A stretch of 17,459 nucleotides of DNA, taken from assembly GCA_027577415.1 (NCBI GenBank), contig JANBQS010000461.1, forward strand, positions 1 to 17,459. The letters run 5' to 3'. The notes below the pieces were generated by a model. The model was not told the DNA's origin. It was given only the letters and a program-made list of their open reading frames with translations, and searched no databases. Both the position numbers and the translations under genes were made by a program. Every line of letters begins with the position of its first letter. The first letter of the stretch is position 1. Shown here piece by piece: positions 7,887 to 15,924 of the stretch. This stretch comes from Coemansia sp. RSA 922. Lineage: Eukaryota; Kickxellomycota; Kickxellomycetes; Kickxellales; Kickxellaceae.

Positions 7887-9584
7887 TTATGGAAACACAA
7901 TACCATCCTCAGTAGATCTAATCGAGATACCTTGTTCCTGCATATAGCTCTTGACAGCCGCAATAGGCACCTCGCGGCGGTGGAAGATACCCGCAGCAAG
8001 CACGGCTTCAACGGCGGTCTGCTCGACGACCTCTGCAAAGTGCTCAGGCTTGCCAGCACCGCTACTCGCAATGACTGGAATAGACACAGCAGCCTTCGTA
8101 TCAGAGATAAGCTCAATATCGTAGCCCGAGTTGGTTCCATCCTTGTCCATACAATTGAGCAAGATCTCACCAGCACCCAGGGCCTCACAAGCCATGACCA
8201 GTTGACGCACATCAGTGTCACGACCCTCGCGGCCGCCCTTCACAGTACACTGGTACCAGCAGTACTGCTCGCCGTTGGGCCCAGGGAAGGCAGTGCGTAT
8301 GACATGGTGGCCACTAGCGTCCTCAGGAGTATTCACATAGACACGCCGCGGGTCGACAGAAATGACAACAGCCTGGCGGCCATATCGCTCAGCGATCTGC
8401 TCAATAGCCGTAGACCCATCCAGCGGCACCTGTCCCTCAGCCTTGCGCTGCCAGTAGCGCTCAGCAGCGTAGACAGCATCGCTACCAATCGACACTTTAT
8501 CTGCACCCGAGCGGAAGTACTCCCCAGCGACCTGCACAGCCGGCCACACATGCTCACCATCGGGATCAACAGAGTCACGCACACCACCGCCTATAGTCAA
8601 TGGCACAAAGATAGAGCGCGATGCCTGGCGCAGTACTTCGAGCATGGGCGTATCGCGGAACGGCAAGTTGCGGAAACTAGTAATGTTCAAGAACGCAATC
8701 TCGTCTGCGCCCTCATCGTAGTAGCGCTTGGCCAGGTCGACAGGCTTGCCCAGGTTTCGCACGTCGCCGCCCATGTCAGCGCTCTCTCGCACATCGTACT
8801 GGTCGCCCTTAGTGACAACCAAGTCGCCCTGGTCGTTGGCACGAACATCCAAGCAGGCGATCACCCGCACCGTCAAAGCGCTGTCAACGTCCTCGGGCGT
8901 CCGAAGCTCGCCAGCAGATGACGGGGGACGTACCAGATCCCGCTCAATAAACGACTGTAGCAGAGCCAGACCCGCAGCGCCAGATTTCTCGGGATGGAAC
9001 TGTGTAGCAAACACGTTGCGACTCCACACAGAGCTGACCACAGCCTGGTCAACATACCTTGTAGCCGAATGCACATACCCGCGCTGTGCGCCCACACCAG
9101 TATACGGCACAGCATACGAGTGCACAAAGTAGTACCGCGAGTCCTCGCCAATCTCGGGCACAGCCGACGTTAGCACATTCTCCTGGTGGACTACCTGTGC
9201 GGCGTTCCATCCCATGTGCGGCACGCTCTTCAGCTTCTTGTCAAACAGCTCCACGCGGCCCTCAAAGATGCCCAGCCCGGGCTCGGACGGCGACTCGTCA
9301 GATCCCTCGAACAGCACTTGCATGCCTACGCAGATGCCCATTAGCGGGCGCCCAGAGGCAATATATGCCTTGAGCGGCTCAGCGAACCCGCTGCTCTTCA
9401 GTGCTCGCATCGCGTACCCAAACGCACCTACGCCTGGGAATATGATCTTGTCGGCTTTCGCAAAGTCCTCTACCGTCTTTATATACTCGATCCGGTGCCC
9501 AAGCTTCTCGACAGCGTTGAGTAGGCTGCGCACGTTTCCGGCGCCGTAGTCCAGCAGATACAGCTTTTGATCGCCTGCCGCCAT
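7887..9584 (-). CDS. HIS7: HIS7, imidazole glycerol phosphate synthase (glutaminase-cyclase fusion)
   Basis: The protein has 565 residues and the two-domain form found in fungi and plants. The N-terminal class I glutaminase (about 5-215) releases ammonia from glutamine: nucleophile C85 in GICVGMQ, and H197 and E199 in the HPEK motif complete the triad. The C-terminal HisF barrel (about 237-565) uses that ammonia to turn PRFAR into imidazole glycerol phosphate and AICAR, a middle step of histidine synthesis that also feeds purines. The two catalytic aspartates are D246 (ACLDVR) and D411 (ISVDPRR); phosphate-loop motifs TIGGGVRD and ASSGAG are present. No key residue is missing. ATG 9584 (acaATGgcg) is the first in-frame ATG. 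A TGAGTCA element 117 bp upstream suggests general amino-acid control by a Gcn4-like factor. Confidence 0.97.
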   Translation of the reverse strand: MAAGDQKLYLLDYGAGNVRSLLNAVEKLGHRIEYIKTVEDFAKADKIIFPGVGAFGYAMRALKSSGFAEPLKAYIASGRPLMGICVGMQVLFEGSDESPSEPGLGIFEGRVELFDKKLKSVPHMGWNAAQVVHQENVLTSAVPEIGEDSRYYFVHSYAVPYTGVGAQRGYVHSATRYVDQAVVSSVWSRNVFATQFHPEKSGAAGLALLQSFIERDLVRPPSSAGELRTPEDVDSALTVRVIACLDVRANDQGDLVVTKGDQYDVRESADMGGDVRNLGKPVDLAKRYYDEGADEIAFLNITSFRNLPFRDTPMLEVLRQASRSIFVPLTIGGGVRDSVDPDGEHVWPAVQVAGEYFRSGADKVSIGSDAVYAAERYWQRKAEGQVPLDGSTAIEQIAERYGRQAVVISVDPRRVYVNTPEDASGHHVIRTAFPGPNGEQYCWYQCTVKGGREGRDTDVRQLVMACEALGAGEILLNCMDKDGTNSGYDIELISDTKAAVSIPVIASSGAGKPEHFAEVVEQTAVEAVLAAGIFHRREVPIAAVKSYMQEQGISIRSTEDGIVFP

Positions 9585-9893
9585 TGTTTTTAGTGCGTTT
9601 AAAAAATAAATAAAAAAAGTCCAAGAAAAAATATTATTATTATCTAATAGAAGAAGAAAGACAGAGAATGAGCAAGATAGTGCGATCAACGAGACCTAGC
9701 ATGAGTCACCACCACATTTAGCACGGGGGTTTCTCGGTCCATTTTCTGTCACAAGAGTTACTTTTTCTAGCCCCCATACAGGGTTCAGACACGACGACTC
9801 TGTTCATCAGCATCATCGGGTTGGGGGTATCCATATATCTTGACACCTCTAACTTTTTTTTTCCACAATTGTTTCTTGTTTATCACCCTTAGT
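9585..9893. promoter_or_regulatory. Divergent promoter between HIS7 and RAI1
   Basis: These 309 bp separate the two start codons. An AT-rich stretch lies on the HIS7 side (9600-9660, with repeated att triplets). A Gcn4-type heptamer is at 9702-9708, a TATAT-containing element at about 9833-9838, and a pyrimidine-rich tract just before the RAI1 ATG. No gene is seen within it. Confidence 0.6.
9702..9708. promoter_or_regulatory. Gcn4/CpcA (AP-1) site TGAGTCA
   Basis: This is a perfect TGAGTCA heptamer, 117 bp from the HIS7 start codon and 185 bp from the RAI1 start codon. Gcn4-family bZIP factors bind TGA(C/G)TCA and activate amino-acid genes, including HIS7 in budding yeast. The site is seen directly; its use here is inferred from position and pathway. 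Confidence 0.65.
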
Positions 9894-11030
9894 ATGAGCA
9901 TCGCACAGTCGCAAGCAGCTACCCAGATGCATGCTGCCGTCCGCCGTCTAAGTCTACACCCGCTCTCAAAGTACCGACTCCCTTGTCCGCGGTTCAGCGA
10001 ACCTCTGGAACTCTTGTCATTCAGCTACGACGGCCAGCGCAAAGTATGCTTTGACAACCGCGAGCTCAAGTACTTTCACCCTCCCTCCCTCAACCCAGCA
10101 CCCTGCCTATTTGACGGAATAGAGTCTCAGATCCAGCGGGACCACGACAAAAACGAGCACATAGACGGCCTACTCGCCGCCCTCGCCCACCTACCAGCTC
10201 CGCGTGGGCGTCAGCCAGACTTTGTCATGTACCGTGGTATGCTCACACGCATATTTGTCACCCCCTACAGCACTCGCGACTCATGGGCGATGAACGCCAC
10301 AAAGGTCGGCAATACCATTTATGTGGAAGATGCCTCGAAGAGCGTAGAGGACCGAGAAGATCGGACAGAGTTCCACCTGAAAATGATGTACAGTGGATAC
10401 AGATTCGAAACTATGTGCGTGCTTGACAAACCCCCTCAGCAGTTAAAACGGGACGGACAGCTGGACTCTGCATTGCTCTCTAGAGCAAACTCTGTGGTCG
10501 ACACAAACCGCGAGTACTGCTCAGTGTTTAAAACTCGGCTGGGCAACCACAGCATCATCTCTGGCGCCGAGGTCGATTGCATTGACCAGGAAAAGCCCAG
10601 CACAGCTCCCAACCGAGTCTACCGCGAGTTGAAAACCTCTGGCATACTCGATAATCACCGCAAAGTAGAGTCGTTTGAGCGCCACAAGTTGCTGAAATTC
10701 TGGGCTCAGTCGTTTATAGCCGGGATACCAATGGTAACAGTGGGATTTCGCGACAACGACGGCATACTGCGCAGTGTCGAGGACTTTAGGACCCAGGATA
10801 TCCCTCGCCTAGTGAAGCACAACCAGAGCATGTGGCAGCCCAACGTGTGTATGAACTTTGCCGACCAAGTGCTCCAGTTCATCAAGGATTGCGTAGTTGA
10901 TGAGGGTCCCGAAGTGCAGTTTCGGATTGCCTTTGACTCTGGCAGCCAGGAAATCCAGATATCCGCATTGGGCAGGCTTGAGCCGTTCTTGACTCGCGAG
11001 TACCTTGCACTTGTAGCTCAGCCTTTGTAG
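9894..11030 (+). CDS. RAI1: Rai1/DXO family decapping and NAD-cap quality-control nuclease
   Basis: The protein has 378 residues, about the usual length. The DXO/Rai1 family removes incomplete or non-canonical 5' ends from RNA; in fungi Rai1 also partners the nuclear 5'-3' exonuclease Rat1 in rRNA maturation and Pol II termination. The family motifs are all visible: GYRFE (168-172, motif II), EVD (226-228, motif III, the EhD metal site) and ELK (245-247, motif IV, the EhK site). An upstream arginine region (MYRGMLTRI, 112-120) and KFWAQSFIAGIP (268-279) also fit. The metal-binding acidic residues are intact, so activity is expected. Whether it binds Rat1 (Rai1) or acts alone (Dxo1) cannot be read from this sequence. 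ATG 9894 is the first in-frame ATG. It converges on RAM2, with only 53 bp between stop codons. Confidence 0.93.
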   Translation: MSIAQSQAATQMHAAVRRLSLHPLSKYRLPCPRFSEPLELLSFSYDGQRKVCFDNRELKYFHPPSLNPAPCLFDGIESQIQRDHDKNEHIDGLLAALAHLPAPRGRQPDFVMYRGMLTRIFVTPYSTRDSWAMNATKVGNTIYVEDASKSVEDREDRTEFHLKMMYSGYRFETMCVLDKPPQQLKRDGQLDSALLSRANSVVDTNREYCSVFKTRLGNHSIISGAEVDCIDQEKPSTAPNRVYRELKTSGILDNHRKVESFERHKLLKFWAQSFIAGIPMVTVGFRDNDGILRSVEDFRTQDIPRLVKHNQSMWQPNVCMNFADQVLQFIKDCVVDEGPEVQFRIAFDSGSQEIQISALGRLEPFLTREYLALVAQPL

Positions 11031-11083
11031 TCTATGCATTTTTTTCTTCCAGATATTTGTTAACCATGTTATAATCGGGCTAC

Positions 11084-12136
11084 CTAGTTGGCAGTGGTCT
11101 GTAGCGCTTGCTTGCGGTACTCCCAGTACTTTGCACGAATCGGATCATACTTTTCAGCCAACGAGTCGCACGCCTCTCTAGCAAATGCCTCCACATCTCC
11201 CCTCTCATCGACACTCAACGCCTTAGCCTGCTCCTCGTAAACATCGACTAACGCCGACCAGTAAAACGGCGTACTACTCACAGCTAGCGCATAGTCTTTA
11301 TCGGCAGCCAGCTCGCTAATCCTGGGCAAAAGCCGCTCATAAAGCATAGCTGGAGCATGTCTCGTCAGCAGCCCAATAACGTAGGACCAGGGACTCTCGT
11401 TATTCGGCGCCAGCTTGATCTTCTCCACCGCATAGCCTATCTCCCTATCGGTGACCTCTTCACTCAACACAAACTCGTCAGCGCTCTGGTTGGCAGTCAA
11501 TACAAAGTACCGTTGATTCCACGCCGAGTTATTGCGGACATCCTGGTTGATCTGGGTCTCCACATACGCCATCTCTTGGTCCCAAATACCGTAAGATCGG
11601 ACGACGAGCTGGCGATGCGACCAAGCGTGGAAGTTCTTGGAGTCATTGTCAATGACTTCGCCTACAAACTGGAGCTCATTTCTGATCGCCGGATTCTGCA
11701 CCCTTTGGTCCTGCGACTCGTGCTCCACGTCCTTGGGATCCAACAGCAAGGCCAGTAGAGCTCCGCGGTGGTGCCACAGCTGGTAGTTCTTTATGTGCCG
11801 CCCTGAGATCTCCGACACCCAGCTGAGCTCCTCGCTAATGTCCAGACCCAAGTCGAGAATTAGCTTCTTGCGGTACACCCACGCGGTATAGTGCGCAGCA
11901 TTTGCATCAATGATACGACCCGTTAGCTCAAACGCCCGCTGTGATACCTCGCCTGCCGCCATTACGGCGCGAAAGTAGTCTGTCATTTCTCTGTACTCGT
12001 CAGTGTATAAGATCGGGCACACGGGATTCTTGCCATCGTCCTGTGGAATCGGAACAACATCGCTCCACTCCTCTTGCTGAGACATTGGCAGCGACGAGCA
12101 CTCGTCATTGCCATCGTCGTCGACTATGCGCACCAT
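11084..12136 (-). CDS. RAM2: Protein farnesyl/geranylgeranyltransferase type I alpha subunit
   Basis: The protein has 350 residues. This alpha subunit is shared by farnesyltransferase and geranylgeranyltransferase I, which attach isoprenoids to the cysteine of C-terminal CaaX boxes of Ras, Rho and others in the cytosol. The PPTA helical repeats show the family's tryptophan signatures: HYTAWVYR (82-89), NYQLWHHR (117-124), NFHAWSHR (168-175), NNSAWNQRYF (202-211) and NESPWSY (246-252). K116 and Y118 in KNYQLW sit where the catalytic lysine and tyrosine of the mammalian alpha subunit lie. The N-terminal 45 residues are acidic and variable. ATG 12136 is used; a later ATG at 12085 (residue 18) is possible. 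Only 85 bp separate its start from the upstream ATG14-like stop, so its promoter is very short or reaches into that gene. Confidence 0.95.
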   Translation of the reverse strand: MVRIVDDDGNDECSSLPMSQQEEWSDVVPIPQDDGKNPVCPILYTDEYREMTDYFRAVMAAGEVSQRAFELTGRIIDANAAHYTAWVYRKKLILDLGLDISEELSWVSEISGRHIKNYQLWHHRGALLALLLDPKDVEHESQDQRVQNPAIRNELQFVGEVIDNDSKNFHAWSHRQLVVRSYGIWDQEMAYVETQINQDVRNNSAWNQRYFVLTANQSADEFVLSEEVTDREIGYAVEKIKLAPNNESPWSYVIGLLTRHAPAMLYERLLPRISELAADKDYALAVSSTPFYWSALVDVYEEQAKALSVDERGDVEAFAREACDSLAEKYDPIRAKYWEYRKQALQTTAN

Positions 12137-12221
12137 TTTGCAAAAGAACGAAAGAAAGGAAATAAAATAGAATAGAATTAATACAAAACCAAAGTGAAGG
12201 AAAAAGAGAGAATGGATCTAG

Positions 12222-13391
12222 CTATATGATCGCCCAGTTCTCGTCATCATAATCGACACTATCCACAGCATCGTCACACAGATGCAGTCTACGCAAGACA
12301 TCGTGTACTTGCTGACGCAGCAGAACGGCCTCCGACTCTTTGCGCCCAGCACCGACATACATTTTCATAACCTCTTGCACAACCGAATACAGCTCCAGCT
12401 CCAACGGCACCCGCTGCCGGGTCTCGCTTTCATGCTCTGCCAAAGAGAGCACGGCCTGGCGCATGTTATCAACTGCATCCGTGATGCGCTCCGCCATTAC
12501 TCGCACGCCCTGGCGGTGACACAAATAAGCGATATCAAAGAACAGCATACTGAGGCCAACGACAAAGCTAGCCGTATTATTGTCGGCGATACTCAGCGCA
12601 GCCTCGCCAACATCAACATCGCGCCAGTTCGCACGGATATACAAGCTGGACCCGCGCTTAGATATGTGGAACGGCAGATCAAGGTGCAAGTAGTGTGCCA
12701 GGATACTGAATATGTGGATACAGTGGCCCACACATGCGTTTATATAGTCGTTAGGGTACTTTGCCCAGTCCTCGTGTCCGGGCCACGGCAACCCAAACAG
12801 CCGCTTTCGGTCGTCCATATCCATACTGAGAAAGAACATCTCCTCGTCGTCGTCATCGTCTTCGCCACCTCCAAGGCCATGATTCTGCGCCGCCGCTCCC
12901 GCCGTCTGCAGGCCCACCACTTGGCACAGGGCGTTGGCCAGGATCCCGCGATCCTTGCGCAGAACGCCACTGACTTTGGCCACCTGAGCAGCCCTCTTAC
13001 TCCCCGCACTCTGGGCCTCGTACATCGCTCTCTCGGTCCGCACTGCCTCGCCCTGCTTGAGCTCCTGCAGCTGCGCTCGCCGCCGAGCAAGCGACTGGGC
13101 AGCATCGTCGCACCGCTGTTGTGCTTCAGCGACAAGCTGCTGTCGAGCACGAACTTTGGCCTTTAGCGCAGCCACTCGTTGGTACCCGGCTCGCAGTCGG
13201 TCCGTTTGGTACTCGTACAGCTGCAAGGCACAAGTCGAGCTAGGCGAAGTGCTAGCTCCATGGTCGGAGCTACTTCCACTGCCTGTTTTGCTGGCAAGCC
13301 CTAGCACCCAGTCGTGCTGGCTCATTCTGTCTCGCACGCATTGCCCGCAATAGTACTTTGGCTTGGCAGCGCTACATATGCTGCATTTCAT
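12222..13391 (-). CDS. ATG14: Atg14/UVRAG-like subunit of Vps34 PI3-kinase complex
   Basis: The protein has 389 residues. It begins with a small cysteine motif (C3, C6, C15, C18: CSIC and CGQC), as in Atg14/Barkor N-termini. A long coiled coil follows (about 60-130, rich in Arg, Gln and Ala), then RKDRGILANALCQVVGLQ (145-162) and an acidic loop (EDDDDDEE, 177-184). The core Atg14/Vps38-type region covers about 198-320 (FGLPWPGHEDW; HYLHLDLPFHISKRGSSLYIR; FVVGLSMLFFDIAYLCHRQG). Atg14 joins Vps34, Vps15 and Atg6 (Beclin) at the phagophore assembly site to make PI3P in autophagy. The cysteine pairs favour Atg14 over Vps38/UVRAG, which typically carries a C2 domain, but the choice is not certain. 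ATG 13391 is chosen over an upstream in-frame GTG. The PEX19 stop lies 195 bp upstream. Confidence 0.82.
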   Translation of the reverse strand: MKCSICSAAKPKYYCGQCVRDRMSQHDWVLGLASKTGSGSSSDHGASTSPSSTCALQLYEYQTDRLRAGYQRVAALKAKVRARQQLVAEAQQRCDDAAQSLARRRAQLQELKQGEAVRTERAMYEAQSAGSKRAAQVAKVSGVLRKDRGILANALCQVVGLQTAGAAAQNHGLGGGEDDDDDEEMFFLSMDMDDRKRLFGLPWPGHEDWAKYPNDYINACVGHCIHIFSILAHYLHLDLPFHISKRGSSLYIRANWRDVDVGEAALSIADNNTASFVVGLSMLFFDIAYLCHRQGVRVMAERITDAVDNMRQAVLSLAEHESETRQRVPLELELYSVVQEVMKMYVGAGRKESEAVLLRQQVHDVLRRLHLCDDAVDSVDYDDENWAII

Positions 13392-13586
13392 CCCGGGCAC
13401 GCTGAAGAGCACTTTAGTTAAAAGAATACAAAGGGCGTCAAGGGGTTTTCATGAATGGTGTAAATTAACTGAATAAGAAAAAGCAAAGCAAAGAAGCAAC
13501 CCCACCCAGACTTTGCATGTGCCAGCCTTGAGACTGAGTGACTGGCTGGTTGGCTGGCTGACCCGCCTGATGCTACTCTACTGCCT

Positions 13587-14552
13587 CTACATGACGATAC
13601 AGTTGGGAGGCGCCTCAGGCACCTTGACGTCGCCCTTTTCGTCGAGCTCCATGTCTGGCGCCAGGATCTTGAGCAGCTCATTGGGAGGCTGTCCGCAGTC
13701 CTGCATTTTCTGCATCAGCTCAACAATCCGCGGGTCATTGAGCGAGTCATCAGTGCTCTCGGCAAACATAGCCAAAATCTGCTTGACATAAGAGTGCTGT
13801 TTCTCGTAACGCTCGCGGTCCTCAGCCGACAGCGTGTCCTTGTGCTTCTCAAGGTACTTTGGGTACTCCTGATCCAGCTCCTTCAGTGGCTGCTGCAGAA
13901 CGTCCTTTGACATCAGCTGGCTGATGACATCGTCAACTAATGAATCCAGCTGTGAGTCGTCGCCCATTTGGTCCATCTGCCGCATAAGCTCATCCATCAT
14001 GTCACCACCACGACCCTGAGAGGAATCTGCCTCCGCACGATCGGCGCTCTCCTTCAGCTTGTCCATTGTTGCCTTGATTTTGTTCTGGAAAGACGACGAC
14101 GACGATGCTTCCAAACTTGGCTTTTCTGCGCCAGCCACACTAGCCTCGCCAACACGCGAGCCGCTATCTGCTGCTGTTGCTGCTGGACTATTTGCTCCCA
14201 AATCGCTCTGCAGCGCTGCCATTTGCTTTAACAGCTGATCTAGTGCTGTCTTCGCCTCGTCGCTCTCAGAGCCAGCCTCGGAAAGAGCTGATGGGTCCTT
14301 TAACAGGGCCTCCATACTCTGGGCTAGTTTGCGAGTGAAATCTTCGTCAAAGTTAACGCCGTCCAAATCATCGGCACCCTCAGCTGCTGCTGCTGCACGC
14401 AAGACTTCGTCGACAGTTGTTGGTGGAGCAACTGGTGCTGGCTCCTTTGTCTTGGGTTTGGGAGTGTCATTGGTAAATTGCTCAAGGACGTCGTCCAGCA
14501 GCTCGTCAAGCTCGGCGTCGGTGGTCGGAGGAGGAGTGGAAGCGTTAGCCAT
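13587..14552 (-). CDS. PEX19: PEX19, farnesylated peroxisomal membrane protein import receptor
   Basis: The protein has 321 residues, within the normal range of about 300-340. Pex19 is a cytosolic chaperone that binds peroxisomal membrane proteins and docks on Pex3. The N-terminal amphipathic helix LDELLDDVLEQF (about 15-26) fits the Pex3-binding site, within a mostly disordered acidic and alanine-rich first half. The C-terminal globular cargo-binding domain (about 170-305) shows MDELMRQMD, SQLMSKDVLQQPLKEL and YPKYLEKHKD, all characteristic. It ends in the CaaX box CIVM (C318-M321), predicted to be farnesylated because X is Met. The start ATG 14552 gives MANASTPPPTTD. It faces RRP40 across a 297-bp divergent promoter. 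The alpha subunit of the prenylating enzyme lies two genes away. Confidence 0.96.
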   Translation of the reverse strand: MANASTPPPTTDAELDELLDDVLEQFTNDTPKPKTKEPAPVAPPTTVDEVLRAAAAAEGADDLDGVNFDEDFTRKLAQSMEALLKDPSALSEAGSESDEAKTALDQLLKQMAALQSDLGANSPAATAADSGSRVGEASVAGAEKPSLEASSSSSFQNKIKATMDKLKESADRAEADSSQGRGGDMMDELMRQMDQMGDDSQLDSLVDDVISQLMSKDVLQQPLKELDQEYPKYLEKHKDTLSAEDRERYEKQHSYVKQILAMFAESTDDSLNDPRIVELMQKMQDCGQPPNELLKILAPDMELDEKGDVKVPEAPPNCIVM

Positions 14553-14849
14553 TTCTATTCAGTCAGGCAGACACACACAAATGTACTAGAATGCGAATAT
14601 GAGAGAAAAGATATAGAAAAGATTGCCTGTGTGTGCCTCTTGTCACTTTGCCCAAGAAAGCGGGAGACATGTGATCACAAGCAACCGTGATAATCTCCGC
14701 AGAGCTTGGTTCGGCTCGGCTTTGAACCGATTCTTTTTTAGTCTGTGAATTTTTTCATATAATTTCAAGTGCCTCTTTTTTCTCCCTTAGGCTCTTCTCA
14801 ATTCTGTCAACTTTTGTACATTCGTTTATTACATTTAGTATTAGTCACA
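14553..14849. promoter_or_regulatory. Divergent promoter between PEX19 and RRP40
   Basis: These 297 bp separate the two start codons. A 5-bp inverted repeat (GGTTC at 14708-14712, GAACC at 14724-14728) overlaps CGG/CCG triplets (14712, 14717, 14727), which could be zinc-cluster factor half-sites. T-rich stretches precede the RRP40 start. No gene is seen. Confidence 0.5.
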
Positions 14850-15575
14850 ATGGCCAGTGTAAAGATTGTTCTTCCCGGTGATATCATAGACACTCGTCGT
14901 GAAGAGGACACAACGCAGCAAGAGTCAAATGTAGAAGACGAAGCAGCTGTGATTCGGCTTGGCCCGGGCCTTGTCCAGTCCTCTGAAGCAGTGAGCGCCG
15001 TGACTGCCGGTGTTCTGCACAGCAACAGCGAAACGAACCGGTGGTGGGTTGCCGGAAACAAGCGGCGGTACGTAGCGGCAGTAGGTGAGCCCGTTGTCGG
15101 CGTAGTAGTTGCACGACACGGCGAAGGGTACCGGGTGGACATTGGATCCGCACACGACGCGCTATTGCCACATCTTGCGTTTGAGGGCGCCACTAAGCGC
15201 AACAAGCCCAATCTAGCTGTAGGCACGGTTGTGTATGGACGCGTGGTGGTGGCCAACTCGGTGATGGACCCCGAGATCGAGTGCTACAACTCTAATACGG
15301 GCAAGTCGGAGGGATATGGAGAGCTGTCTGAGGGTTTTATGTTCAAGTGCTCGTTGGGCTTGGCACGGCGGCTGATCGATACCAAGGCGCCTGTACTGGC
15401 GGCTCTGGGCAATGGCGTGCCTTTTGAGGTGGCCGTGGGGGTTAATGGCCGTGTCTGGGTCAACGCTGGGAGCGTAGCGACGACAATTTTGGTCGCTAAT
15501 GCGATTAGGAACTCAGAGTACCTCGACGCTAAGCAGTGCCGGCAGATGGTCAAGGAGCTGCTAGAGAAGCAGTAA
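14850..15575 (+). CDS. RRP40: RRP40 (EXOSC3), exosome S1/KH cap subunit
   Basis: The protein has 241 residues, the usual size for Rrp40. It is one of the three cap subunits of the RNA exosome, which guides RNA into the nine-subunit ring for 3'-5' processing and decay in nucleus and cytoplasm. An N-terminal domain begins with VLPGD (7-11), a common exosome-cap opening. The S1 domain covers about 79-150 (GVVVARHGEGYRVDIGSAHDALLP). The KH domain covers about 160-225 and contains the Rrp40-specific GVNG (197-200, GxNG) in place of the usual KH GxxG. ATG 14850 (cacaATGgcc) is the first in-frame ATG; the earlier open codons start at GTG. It is transcribed away from PEX19 and lies 349 bp upstream of PHO8 on the same strand. 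Confidence 0.95.
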   Translation: MASVKIVLPGDIIDTRREEDTTQQESNVEDEAAVIRLGPGLVQSSEAVSAVTAGVLHSNSETNRWWVAGNKRRYVAAVGEPVVGVVVARHGEGYRVDIGSAHDALLPHLAFEGATKRNKPNLAVGTVVYGRVVVANSVMDPEIECYNSNTGKSEGYGELSEGFMFKCSLGLARRLIDTKAPVLAALGNGVPFEVAVGVNGRVWVNAGSVATTILVANAIRNSEYLDAKQCRQMVKELLEKQ

Positions 15576-15924
15576 AGGACAATATCCTTGCTCTTACTTG
15601 TTTAGGCGCATTTGTTGTTAGTGTTTTTTGATAACAGAGTTTGCACTTTGATGTAAACCGCTTGGCTTAGTCATAGTAAGCCACATAGTAGCACCACTCG
15701 TTGCAAAGTGCGGTAGTCCGTCAAACCCGATTAGGGCTGGGGAGGTAACCAAAATCCGCCACTTTGTCATCCCCCCTTTTCTGTGCCTTTTCCTTTCTAC
15801 TCTTTGAAATTTCTCTTTAATTCTTCTCATTATTGCCAAACCTATTTATTTAGCAGCATCTCTACACTTATTTTTCGTCTATATTATTACTTTCTTTTCT
15901 CTGGGTACCCAATTACTTTTAGGC
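15576..15924 (+). promoter_or_regulatory. RRP40 3' region and PHO8 promoter
   Basis: This gap of 349 bp has no gene. The first part is the RRP40 3' end. A nested inverted repeat spans 15643-15711. The last 150 bp are strongly T/C-rich up to the PHO8 ATG, a common fungal promoter and leader pattern. I see no Pho4 E-box (CACGTG or CACGTT) in it. Confidence 0.5.
15643..15711. repeat. Nested inverted repeat upstream of PHO8
   Basis: The outer arms are GCACTTTG (15643-15650) and CAAAGTGC (15704-15711). The inner arms are TGGCTTA (15663-15669) and TAAGCCA (15677-15683) around a 7-nt loop. All arms are perfect. The sequence between them does not pair, so this is an interrupted hairpin, either in the RRP40 3' UTR or in PHO8 promoter DNA. 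Confidence 0.55.

Noticed and set aside
7932..8921. Plus-strand open frame of 329 codons inside HIS7
   Set aside because: It lies antisense to intact HIS7 coding sequence and its translation has no recognisable domain. Such frames arise from codon bias.
12282..13166. Plus-strand open frame of 294 codons inside the ATG14-like gene
   Set aside because: It is antisense to a gene with clear family motifs and has no domain of its own.
14701..14760. GGTTCGG near 14708 as a tRNA B box
   Set aside because: It lacks the GGTTCGAATCC pattern and no upstream A box or cloverleaf could be fitted.
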